From: Chelativorans sp. ZYF759
GTDB taxonomy: Bacteria; Pseudomonadota; Alphaproteobacteria; Rhizobiales; Rhizobiaceae
Assembly (NCBI RefSeq): GCF_012911015.1
Contig: NZ_WVVV01000005.1
Span: forward strand, 143,760-207,759
Length of the DNA stretch: 64,000 nucleotides
Direction: 5' to 3'
The notes below the pieces were generated by a model. It did no database searches. It was not told the DNA's origin and saw only the letters and a list, made by a program, of their open reading frames with translations. Below, in pieces: positions 51,599 through 59,498 of this stretch. Position 1 is the first letter of the stretch; each line of letters starts with the position of its first letter. Position numbers and translations under genes: made by a program.

Positions 51599-52630
51599 TT
51601 ACATGCCGAAGGTTTCGTTCCAGCGGTCGATCCACTCTTCCTTGGCGGCGTTCATCTTGGTGTAGTCGATGCGCTGCAGGCTGGAGATCATGTCGTCGCC
51701 ATAGGTCCACTGCGCGGCCTGCTCGTCGGTGAGGTCGACAGCTGTGTGGACGGGCGCGTCGATGCCCTCCTCTGCCAGGCGCTGCTGGATTTCCGGCGAG
51801 AGCACGAAGTTGATGTACTCATGCGCCAGTTCGACCTCTGCTGCGCCCGCGGGGATGTTGATGGTGTTCAGCGTGGCGATCGAGCCTTCCTCGAGATCGG
51901 CCCATTCGACCGTCGGCACCGCTGCCTTGATCTGGCCGAGCGCGAAATCCTGCGCGATGGATGTCGTGATCTCGCCGGTCGAGAACAGATTGATCATCTC
52001 TGAACCGGTATTGTAGTTCTTCACGACGTTGGGGCGCAATTCCTCGAGGGAGGCGAAGGCGGGGCCGGCGTCTTCGAATGCGTCCGTGCCGGCATGTTCG
52101 CCGGCCTTCAACACGACCATCGGACCAGCGGTCGTCGTGATGCCGGGCAGCGAAATCGAGGAAGCGAGGTCCTCGCGCCACAGATCGTTCCACGAGGTGA
52201 TGGGTTCATCCACCTGCGCGGTGTCGTAGACGATGCCGACGCGGCCGATCGTATAGGCCGGGCCGTATTCGCCCTGAGGCGCCTGGGCCATCTCGTAGAG
52301 GCCTTCGATGTTGGGAACCATCGAGCGGTCGACCGGCTGGAACAGGCCGAGTTCGGCGCCCATCTGGGAGAAGCTGTCGGTCAGATAGATGACATCGACG
52401 CCGCCGCCCTGGCGCATCTGGACGCGGTTGAGACGATCGGCATTGTTGCCGGTCTCAATGACGATCTCGCATTCGCACATCTCCTGGAAGGGATCCAGGA
52501 TGATCTCCTGCAGCTTGTCGCCATTGAAGCCCCACCAGGAAATGGTGAGGGTCTTCGACATGGCCGGCGTCGCCGCCATGGCGGCCGCCACAGCGAGGAC
52601 GGAGAGGGCTGTTCCCCTTGCGATGTTCAT
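51599..52630 (-). CDS. ABC transporter substrate-binding protein (PotD-like)
   Basis: 343 aa. Signal peptide with likely cleavage at AMS-KTL. 'LTISWWGFNGDKLQEIILDPF' is the start of the PotD/AfuA-type fold, followed by 'VDVIYLTDSFSQMGAELGL' and 'AYTIGRVGIVYD', where polyamine proteins use acidic residues for the amine groups. Here the pocket cannot be read with certainty. The pair C52/C54 (EMCECE) is unusual. AAAGGA precedes the ATG. First gene of the operon. Confidence 0.92.
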   Translation of the reverse strand: MNIARGTALSVLAVAAAMAATPAMSKTLTISWWGFNGDKLQEIILDPFQEMCECEIVIETGNNADRLNRVQMRQGGGVDVIYLTDSFSQMGAELGLFQPVDRSMVPNIEGLYEMAQAPQGEYGPAYTIGRVGIVYDTAQVDEPITSWNDLWREDLASSISLPGITTTAGPMVVLKAGEHAGTDAFEDAGPAFASLEELRPNVVKNYNTGSEMINLFSTGEITTSIAQDFALGQIKAAVPTVEWADLEEGSIATLNTINIPAGAAEVELAHEYINFVLSPEIQQRLAEEGIDAPVHTAVDLTDEQAAQWTYGDDMISSLQRIDYTKMNAAKEEWIDRWNETFGM

Positions 52631-52919
52631 GGAGGCAATTCCTTTCTGATTTGTCGGCCGCGACTTCTAACGGAACGCGGATGTGCCGAAAGCCTAATTT
52701 TTGTCCATCCACAGGGCAAGCTCATTTATAGGGCACACGCGGCGCGCGTGGTTTGCGATCGTCACAATCGCCGACACGAATTCACGGCACGGGTTGGCAG
52801 GACAACGGCCTCGCCGGTGGGAGGTGGGCTTGGTCGGCTGGGTCGTGGATTTGGGCGATGACAGCCGGTCGGGCGCAGGCTATCTGGCCCCAGTGGAACG
52901 ATTCAATCAGGCGACACGC

Positions 52920-53855
52920 ATGACCAACAGGCTGATACTCGATACCGATGGCGGCGTGGATGACGCCCAGGCGCTGATGATGCTCGTGGCCGGCGGCCGC
53001 GCGCCGGACGCCATCACCACCACATTCGGCAATGTCGGCCGCGCGCAGGCGACGCGCAACATTCTCGATACGCTCAGCGTGTTGAATCACGGCATTCCCG
53101 TTCACGAGGGTGCGTCACGCCCGCTCGTGCAGCCGGTCATCGATGCCGCGGCCATCCATGGCGCGGACGGTCTTGGCGGTGCGCCCCGGCCTGCCGCGGC
53201 GGCAGCGCCGGCAAGCGCCGATGCCGTGGAGTTTCTCCGCGCCTGCCTGGCCGAGGCGGCCGCGCAAGGGCAGGCCGTCGACATCCTCGCCATCGGACCT
53301 TTGACCAATATCGCGCTCGTCCTGCGTGCCGACCCCGCATGTGCGGCGGGTATTGGCCAGCTGACCATCATGGGTGGAACAGTCAACGGCCGTGGTAATG
53401 TCACTCCGGCGGCCGAGTTCAATATCTATGCCGATCCGGAAGCCGCCGAGATCGTCTTCTCGGCAGGTCTCGACATCGTGCTCGTGCCCTGGGAGACCTG
53501 TGCGGCACACTTCGTGGACGGTCCGGCCGTGGACGATCTGTTCGCCGGAATGGATGAGACAGATGTCTCCCGCTTCGCCAGGGCACTCGCCGATCACGCC
53601 AGGCGCGTCACGGCGGGTTATGGGCATGGCGACATCTTCCGTTTTGTTGATCCACTGGCCGCAGCGGTGGTCATAGATCCGGCCATCGCCACCGAGATGC
53701 TGCCGGCGGCTGTGTCGGTTGCGCTCGCTCCGGGGCTGACGCGCGGCATGACTGTCGTCGATCCCAGCGGACGGCTCGGGCCGAAGACCGTACGCGTCCT
53801 CATAAAGGCAGACCTGTCGCAGGTGGCCGGTCTTTTCGGGCGTTCGCTCCGCTAG
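52920..53855 (+). CDS. Nucleoside hydrolase, copy 2
   Basis: 311 aa. Calcium motif DTDGGVDDA at 8-16 (Gly in place of the usual Pro), 'AVDILAIGPLTNIALVL' and 'LTIMGGTVNGRGNVTPAAEFNIYADPEAA' confirm the family. The sequence differs widely from the first copy, so a different nucleoside preference is likely. The ATG was chosen because upstream codons in frame look non-coding. It diverges from the PotD-type binding-protein gene; the 289-bp intergenic region contains both promoters but no feature I can name with confidence. Confidence 0.9.
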   Translation: MTNRLILDTDGGVDDAQALMMLVAGGRAPDAITTTFGNVGRAQATRNILDTLSVLNHGIPVHEGASRPLVQPVIDAAAIHGADGLGGAPRPAAAAAPASADAVEFLRACLAEAAAQGQAVDILAIGPLTNIALVLRADPACAAGIGQLTIMGGTVNGRGNVTPAAEFNIYADPEAAEIVFSAGLDIVLVPWETCAAHFVDGPAVDDLFAGMDETDVSRFARALADHARRVTAGYGHGDIFRFVDPLAAAVVIDPAIATEMLPAAVSVALAPGLTRGMTVVDPSGRLGPKTVRVLIKADLSQVAGLFGRSLR

Positions 53856-53907
53856 CCACTTGAGAAGAGGATTGCGCGGGCGGCTAGCGCCGCATCCGCG
53901 ATCTTCG

Positions 53908-54816
53908 TCATCTGAAGGGCGGGCGGTCCCATGGGGCCAGCGGCTGGCAGGCATCGATCAGCCATTCGAGCAGGGCGCGGATGGCAGGGCTCTTGCGACG
54001 GTTTTCCGGCACCAGCGCCTTCACCCAGAGATCGGGCACGGGAAAGTGACGCAGAACCTCGACCACGCGCCCAGCCTCGAGGCTGGCGCGGGCGATGTGC
54101 CGGGCCAGCATCGCGATGCCCATATCCTCCTCCACCGCGCGCAGCAGCACATGGCTGTCGTTGACGCTGAAATTGGTGGGCACGTCCACGGTGATCATTT
54201 CGCCGGCGCCCTTGAACTGCCAGTTGGTCCCGGTGGCGAGGAAGGAAAGGCAATCATGGTTCCTGAGGTCGCGCGGGTCGGTTGGCGTGCCTGCCCGCTC
54301 CAGATAGCCCGGCGCGGCAATGACGGTGCGCGGCATGGGACATAGCGGAATGTCGGCGACACTGGCGTAGGAGGTCGGCAGGGCGCCGATGGCCACGTCG
54401 AAGGCTTCCTCCAGCGGATTGACCGAGCGGTCGAGCAGCACCAGCTCCAATCTGACGCCCGGATGCGCGGCCTGGAAGCGGGTCAGCAGGTCCCCGAAAT
54501 GGACGACCGTCAGCGTGGTGGGGCACTTGATGCGCAGGCGCTCCTCCAGGCGCGTGCCCGATCCGCCGATGTCCTTGAAGGCGTGGTCCACGTCTGTGAC
54601 GATCGACAGGAAGCGCGCGTGGCAGCGATGCCCGACATTCGTCAATTCGAGCCGCCGGGTGGAACGGTGGAAGAGCGGCGCCTTCATCGTGTGTTCCAGC
54701 TGGTTGATCCGCTTGGCGACCACCGACGGCACCGTGTTCATCGCCCGTGCGGCCGCCGAAAAGCTGCCTGCTTTCACCACGTTGATGAAGGTCCTCATAT
54801 TGTCGAGCGTATCCAT
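53908..54816 (-). CDS. LysR-family transcriptional regulator
   Basis: 302 aa. N-terminal helix-turn-helix (about 2-60: 'MRTFINVVKAGSFSAAARAMNTVPSVVAKRINQLE') and a periplasmic-binding-like effector domain (about 90-295). GGGAGG lies 5 nt before the ATG. It diverges from the FAD-oxidoreductase/aconitase-X operon and should control it; a TTCGCG inverted repeat with the T-N11-A spacing lies in between. The 'STRRLELTNVGHRCHARFLS' part replaces the usual 'TE' of LysR HTH ends and is normal for the AaeR-like branch. Confidence 0.92.
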   Translation of the reverse strand: MDTLDNMRTFINVVKAGSFSAAARAMNTVPSVVAKRINQLEHTMKAPLFHRSTRRLELTNVGHRCHARFLSIVTDVDHAFKDIGGSGTRLEERLRIKCPTTLTVVHFGDLLTRFQAAHPGVRLELVLLDRSVNPLEEAFDVAIGALPTSYASVADIPLCPMPRTVIAAPGYLERAGTPTDPRDLRNHDCLSFLATGTNWQFKGAGEMITVDVPTNFSVNDSHVLLRAVEEDMGIAMLARHIARASLEAGRVVEVLRHFPVPDLWVKALVPENRRKSPAIRALLEWLIDACQPLAPWDRPPFR

Positions 54817-54842
54817 CGCGGCCTCCCGGCAAACAATCATCA

Positions 54843-54857
54843 TTCGCGAAACGCGAA
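54843..54857. promoter_or_regulatory. Candidate LysR-binding box
   Basis: TTCGCG-AAA-CGCGAA is a perfect 6-bp inverted repeat with a 3-bp spacer and contains the T-N11-A pattern expected of LysR sites. It lies 27 bp upstream of the LysR start and 123 bp before the first gene of the divergent operon. Confidence 0.55.
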
Positions 54858-54979
54858 AGCTCCTTGCATGAATTGCCTCTTTTTTTCGCGCTGCACAACT
54901 GTGTAGTGTGTCTCACGGAATGAGAAGACTGGCCCGTGCGGGAGGAAAACGCGCAGGCGCCGGATCGGGAGGAATTGGA

Positions 54980-56323
54980 ATGGCCGCTTCGCCGAGCACC
55001 GAAACCGTCATCGTTCGCCGTCAGGCCAAATCCGCGCCGCGCAAGCTGGCTGCCGATATCTGCGTGGTCGGGGCCGGCATCGCGGGCATCACGGCCGCGC
55101 TCCAGGCCGCCAAGCTCGGCCGCAAGGTCATCCTCGTCGACAGCCAGCCCTCGCTCGGCGGCCAGGCGGTCAATTCCATCATCGCCACCTTCTGCGGCCT
55201 GTTCTCGAACGGGACGCATGGCTACCAGTTCACCTATGGCGTGGCCGACGATCTGCTTTCCTATCTCGAGGCGCATGAACAGGCGGTGCATTACCGCAAC
55301 GGTCCGCGCACCACTGTGGTCTATTATGACGAGGTGACGCTCGGGCGCTGGGTCGAAACCAGCATTCTCGGCGCCGGCGTGACGCCTATCCTCGGGGCGA
55401 CCATCATGGATGCCCGGGTCGAAAACGACCGGATCGCCAGCGTCGACTTCATGACGCGCTATGGTGCGGTGACCGTCGAGGCGGAGGGGTTCATCGATGC
55501 CAGCGGCGATGCGGCCCTTCTGTGGCAGGCCGGCTTTCCCTGCCGCGAGCCCGCCAATCATCGCGTCTTCGGCACCCAGATGGTCGTGCTCGAACACATC
55601 GACGAGGCGCGCCAGCCGCCGCGCGAGGAAATCTCCGCGCGCATGAAGGAAAAGGGCGATCAGTACGGCCTGCTGCGCCGCGAGGGCCTGGGCTTCACCA
55701 TTCCCGGCCGTGGCATCGCGGCCATGAACATGACCCATGTGGAAACGCCGCTCGATCCGGTCGAAGCCTCCGCCAAGGCGCTGGAAGGCAAGGAGCAGGC
55801 CTCGCGCGCGGTGGAGTTCCTGAAGAAGGAATTCCCCGAATGCTACGGCAATGCGCGGGTGCGCTCCTTCGGCCTGCCGGGCATCCGCCAGACGCGTTGG
55901 ATCGTCGGCCGGCACCATCTGACGGTGGACGAGATCAAGGCCCAGACGAAGTTCGACGACGCCATCGGCCGCACCGCATGGCCGATCGAGCTGCACGACC
56001 ATGGCGACGGCCATCACTGGATCGTCTTCGACGAGGATCATGCCCACTACATCCCGCTCGGTAGCCTGGTTTCGCGCGACTGCCACAACGTCGTGGCGGC
56101 CGGCCGCTGCATCGACGCGGATTCGGCAGCCCTTTCGAGCGTGAGGGTCATGGGCCCCTGCATGGCGATGGGCATGGCTGCTGCCCATGCGCTCGATCTG
56201 GCGGGCTCGGGCAGCGTGCATCAGATCGACATGGACCAGATGCGCCAGCGCGTGGCCGACAATGTCGAGAAGCAGCACTATCGCTGGAGCGAGACGCAAC
56301 TCGCCCAGGCCGTGACGGCTTGA
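54980..56323 (+). CDS. FAD-dependent oxidoreductase (FAD_oxidored family)
   Basis: 447 aa. Dinucleotide fold GAGIAG at 31-36 in 'ADICVVGAGIAGITAALQAA', then 'LVDSQPSLGGQAVNS', and a C-terminal FAD-contacting 'NVVAAGRCIDADSAALSSVRVMGPCMAMGMAAA'. This is the FAD-dependent oxidoreductase type often described near catabolic genes; it lacks a signal peptide. Start ATG after GGGAGGAATT. First gene of the LysR-linked operon, 25 bp before the aconitase-X large subunit, so it probably oxidises the substrate or product of that dehydratase. Confidence 0.88.
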   Translation: MAASPSTETVIVRRQAKSAPRKLAADICVVGAGIAGITAALQAAKLGRKVILVDSQPSLGGQAVNSIIATFCGLFSNGTHGYQFTYGVADDLLSYLEAHEQAVHYRNGPRTTVVYYDEVTLGRWVETSILGAGVTPILGATIMDARVENDRIASVDFMTRYGAVTVEAEGFIDASGDAALLWQAGFPCREPANHRVFGTQMVVLEHIDEARQPPREEISARMKEKGDQYGLLRREGLGFTIPGRGIAAMNMTHVETPLDPVEASAKALEGKEQASRAVEFLKKEFPECYGNARVRSFGLPGIRQTRWIVGRHHLTVDEIKAQTKFDDAIGRTAWPIELHDHGDGHHWIVFDEDHAHYIPLGSLVSRDCHNVVAAGRCIDADSAALSSVRVMGPCMAMGMAAAHALDLAGSGSVHQIDMDQMRQRVADNVEKQHYRWSETQLAQAVTA

Positions 56324-56348
56324 GGAGGACGAGGGAGGAGATCTGCCA

Positions 56349-57623
56349 ATGCGCCTGACCGATCATGAGAAGGCGATGCTTGACGGCCAGCATGGCGCGG
56401 CCAGGGCGCGCGCCATGGACCTCCTGGTTCGCTATGGTGAAGCGTTGGGTGCCGAGAGGCTGGTCGAGACCAACAATGTCGCCGGCGCCTTCAACGCATC
56501 GACGCCGTCGATCCGCCACATCGCCGAACAGGGTTTCGACAAGGTCTTTTCCGAACTCAATCTCGACAGCGACGAAACCGTCGAGATTCCCCGCATGGCG
56601 GTTCCCACCTGCCAGTTGATCACCGGCATCGACAACGACAATTGGGAAGTCCAGGGCGTCGACGCCGGGCTCGCTGAACTGCAGAAGCAGTCGGAGCGCT
56701 ATCTTGGCCAGCGCGGCGTGAACCTGATGGCCACCTGCACGCCCTATCAGGTCGGCAACGTGCCGGTGAAGGGCGAGCACTGCGCCTGGATGGAATCGTC
56801 CGCCGTCATCTACTGCAACTCGGTCCTGGGCGCGCGCACCAATGTCGAGGGCAAGGAATCGACCGGCGCGGCAGCGCTGACGGGACGCATCCCCTACTGG
56901 GGCTATCACCTGCCGGAAAACCGCTTCGGCAGCCATCTGATCGAACTCGACATCGAGGTCGACGACATGATGGACTGGGGGCTGCTCGGCTACTTCATCG
57001 GTTACGCGGTGGAAGAGAACATCCCCGTCCTGAAGGGCGCCTCGCACCAGCCGACACTCATCAAGCTCAAGCATTTCGGCGCCGCCGCTGCCTCCTCCGG
57101 CGGAGTCGAGATGTACCACATCCCCGGTGTGACGCCGGAGGCCGATACGCTTGAGGCGGCATTCGGGCCGCGCAGCGCGGTCGAGACGATCCGCTACGGC
57201 GCCAAGGAGCGCCGCGAGACCTACGAGAAGATCCAGAGCGCGACCGACCGCAAGGTCGATTTCATCATGCTTGGCTGCCCGCACAATTCCATCGAGCAGA
57301 TGGAACTGATCGCGCATCTGCTCGAAGGCAGGAAGATCCATCCGGATGTGCAGCTATGGGTGCACACGCCGCGCGCCATCCGCCAGGTCGCCGACCGCAG
57401 TGGCTATTGCGACATCATCAGCGCGGCGGGCGGGGTCGTGATGAGCGATACCTGTCCGGCCATCTCGCGCCGTCTGCCACCGGGCGTGCGGGTGATCGCG
57501 ACGGATTCGGCCAAGCAGGCCCACTACCTGCCGGCAATCGCCAAGGTCCAGGGCTGGTTCGGCTCGGTCACCGACTGCGTCGAGGCGGCGGTGGCCGGCG
57601 AGTGGCGGGGAGGCGTCCAATGA
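56349..57623 (+). CDS. Aconitase X large (catalytic) subunit
   Basis: 424 aa. Family blocks of AcnX (DUF521): 'LVETNNVAGAFN', 'NLMATCTPYQVGNVPVKGEHCAWMESSAVIYCNSVLGARTNVEG' with Cys130 and Cys145 as cluster or active-site candidates, 'DFIMLGCPHNSIEQM', and 'VMSDTCPAISR'. Known AcnX enzymes dehydrate mevalonate 5-phosphate in archaea and cis-3-hydroxy-L-proline in bacteria. In this two-gene form the small subunit is separate and overlaps the stop (ATGA). The substrate here is unknown: none of the usual proline-pathway reductases is in the operon. Confidence 0.9.
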   Translation: MRLTDHEKAMLDGQHGAARARAMDLLVRYGEALGAERLVETNNVAGAFNASTPSIRHIAEQGFDKVFSELNLDSDETVEIPRMAVPTCQLITGIDNDNWEVQGVDAGLAELQKQSERYLGQRGVNLMATCTPYQVGNVPVKGEHCAWMESSAVIYCNSVLGARTNVEGKESTGAAALTGRIPYWGYHLPENRFGSHLIELDIEVDDMMDWGLLGYFIGYAVEENIPVLKGASHQPTLIKLKHFGAAAASSGGVEMYHIPGVTPEADTLEAAFGPRSAVETIRYGAKERRETYEKIQSATDRKVDFIMLGCPHNSIEQMELIAHLLEGRKIHPDVQLWVHTPRAIRQVADRSGYCDIISAAGGVVMSDTCPAISRRLPPGVRVIATDSAKQAHYLPAIAKVQGWFGSVTDCVEAAVAGEWRGGVQ

Positions 57624-58066
57624 CCACCAACCTCGCCGCAACCGAAGAGACCTTCGTCATCAAGGGCCGCAAGGTCGTGGGCGGCCGGTCAGAGGGCGAG
57701 GCCCTGGTGACCACCGACACGATCTCGGGCTGGGGCGGCATCAACGAGCGCGACGGCTCGATCATCGAGCGTCTGCACGAGCTGCACGGCCAGTCCTTTG
57801 CCGACAAGGTGCTCATCTTCCCGGGCGCCAAGGGGTCCTCGGGCTGGTCCGCCTTCTTCCACATGACCCGGCTGAACGGCGTCGCCCCGAAGGCGATGAT
57901 CTTCAACCGCATGACGACCAAGATCGCGCTTGGCGCGGTGGTGACACGCGTACCCGCGATGACGGAGTGCGACACAGATCCCATCGAGACGATACGCACC
58001 GGCGACTGGGTGGTCGTCGATGCCGATGCCGGAATCATCACCGTCACGAGAAGGAGCGAGAGCTGA
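57620..58066 (+). CDS. Aconitase X small (swivel) subunit
   Basis: 148 aa, the DUF126 swivelling domain: 'GRKVVGGRSEGEALVTTDTISGWGGIN', 'LIFPGAKGSSGWSAFF' and 'GDWVVVDADAGIITV'. It closes over the active site of the large subunit. The ATG overlaps the large-subunit stop by 4 bp. Upstream codons in the same frame mirror the large subunit. Confidence 0.9.
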   Translation: MTTNLAATEETFVIKGRKVVGGRSEGEALVTTDTISGWGGINERDGSIIERLHELHGQSFADKVLIFPGAKGSSGWSAFFHMTRLNGVAPKAMIFNRMTTKIALGAVVTRVPAMTECDTDPIETIRTGDWVVVDADAGIITVTRRSES

Positions 58067-58176
58067 GACTTGCGGGCACGCGCCCGCGCAACCCAAGACG
58101 CAAGGGACGGTTCGGGAGGATCCGGCCGACAGCCACACAGAACCCTTGTTTCGCGTTCGACAGAGGAGGAATCAAC

Positions 58177-59397
58177 ATGTCGAGATACCGCACATCCATC
58201 CTTGCCGGCCTTGCCGGCGTAGCGCTCACAATCGGCCTGATGGCCGGCACGGCCAACAATGCCGCCGCCGAAGACAATTACGAATGGCCGCAATTCTTCA
58301 ACGTGATCACCCCGATCGTGGGCACCGCGAACCATTCTCTGGCCGTTGCCTGGACAGGTGAATTTACCGCCCAGACGGGTTCGCGCGCCCGCGTTCTGCC
58401 TGCCCCCAACGGCTTTTCGCGCGCCGCCTGGCTCAACCAGGACGAGGGACGTATCGTGCTCGTTCAGGCATCCGACTATTTCGACCAGATGGACGCCGCC
58501 GATGGCTATGCCACGCGCGACGCCGGACCGACCGACACACGCATGATCAACATGAACCAGGTGACCGGCTGGGGCTACATGGTTCGCGGCGATTCGGCGA
58601 TCGAGAGCTTCAACGATATCGGGCCGGGCACGCGCGTTTCGTATTCGCCCAGCTCCTCCTTCCTGATTTCCGGCGTCCAGGCGTTGCTCGCCTATCGGGA
58701 TCTTACGCCCGAGGATGTGACCCTGGTGGAGGTCGGCAATTACGGCGCCAATACGGCCGTCATTCCGGAAGGCCGTGCTGATGTGACCTTCACCTCGCCG
58801 ACATCGGGTCCGAGCTACGAGGCGGAAGCCGGCCCGAATTCGATCCGCTGGCTGCCACTGCCACGTGAGGAGGAGGATCCGGAAGCCTTCGCCCGCTATC
58901 GCGCCCAGCATCCCGGCTACGTCGCCATGGAAGTCGAATCCGGCGTCACCACCTCGCACGGCCTCTACATGGACCATGCCTTCCAGGCCAACCATGTGCG
59001 CGCCGACGAGGATCCGGAGTTCGTCTATCAGCTGCTGAAGTGGATGGATGAGCAGCACGATTCCTTCAAGGAAGACTTCACCCACGCCCACATGATGAGC
59101 ATCGACAACCTCGTGGCCTTCCTCGACAACGGCGCGCTTCAGCCGCTGCACGAGGGTGCGATCCGTTATCTCGAGGAAATCGGCCGGTGGACTGAGGCAC
59201 ACCAGACCCGCCAGGACCAGCTCGTCGAAATGGCACAGGCGCAGGAGGCCGGCTACCGCGCCGCCATTGAGGCGGCCGAGGCCGAAGGCATCGCGATCGA
59301 GCCCGACAACCAGGCCTGGATCGACTTCTGGCGCACCTATCGCGCGGAAAACGGCCTGCCTGAAAACTTCGGCCAGGCAGTGCTCGCGCTGAACTGA
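58177..59397 (+). CDS. TAXI-family TRAP transporter substrate-binding protein
   Basis: 406 aa. Signal peptide (SRYRTSILAGLAGVALTIGL..) with likely cleavage after AAA at about 31. The TAXI fold is recognisable in 'VITPIVGTANHSLAVAWTGEF', 'SRARVLPAPNGFSRAAWLNQ' and 'VTLVEVGNYGANTAVIPEGRADVTFTSP'. TAXI proteins bind carboxylates such as glutamate or 2-oxoglutarate. AGAGGAGGAAT precedes the ATG. It is followed by a hairpin and its fused permease, in the AcnX operon, so it likely imports the operon's substrate. Confidence 0.9.
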   Translation: MSRYRTSILAGLAGVALTIGLMAGTANNAAAEDNYEWPQFFNVITPIVGTANHSLAVAWTGEFTAQTGSRARVLPAPNGFSRAAWLNQDEGRIVLVQASDYFDQMDAADGYATRDAGPTDTRMINMNQVTGWGYMVRGDSAIESFNDIGPGTRVSYSPSSSFLISGVQALLAYRDLTPEDVTLVEVGNYGANTAVIPEGRADVTFTSPTSGPSYEAEAGPNSIRWLPLPREEEDPEAFARYRAQHPGYVAMEVESGVTTSHGLYMDHAFQANHVRADEDPEFVYQLLKWMDEQHDSFKEDFTHAHMMSIDNLVAFLDNGALQPLHEGAIRYLEEIGRWTEAHQTRQDQLVEMAQAQEAGYRAAIEAAEAEGIAIEPDNQAWIDFWRTYRAENGLPENFGQAVLALN

Positions 59398-59408
59398 TGT
59401 TGCCAACC

Positions 59409-59433
59409 GGCCGCCCGCGTCTCGCGGGCGGCC
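59409..59433 (+). other. Hairpin between TAXI binding-protein and permease genes
   Basis: GGCCGCCCGCG-TCT-CGCGGGCGGCC: perfect 11-bp stem with a 3-base loop, 11 bp after the stop codon. The tail GGGCCATTCTTGC has no T-run, so attenuation or mRNA protection is more likely than full termination. Confidence 0.65.
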
Positions 59434-59498
59434 GGGCCATTCTTGCATGATCCCGCGTCGAGGCGTGCCAGGCACAGCCCATTGGAAAGGCTTCAGCT

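Noticed and set aside
52896..52920. GGAAC-like text before the second nucleoside hydrolase as a stress promoter
   Set aside because: No matching -10 box and the start codon would be too close.
54254..56299. 681-codon minus-strand frame across the FAD oxidoreductase and LysR genes
   Set aside because: Spans two well-supported genes on both strands and has mirror-frame composition; no domain recognised.
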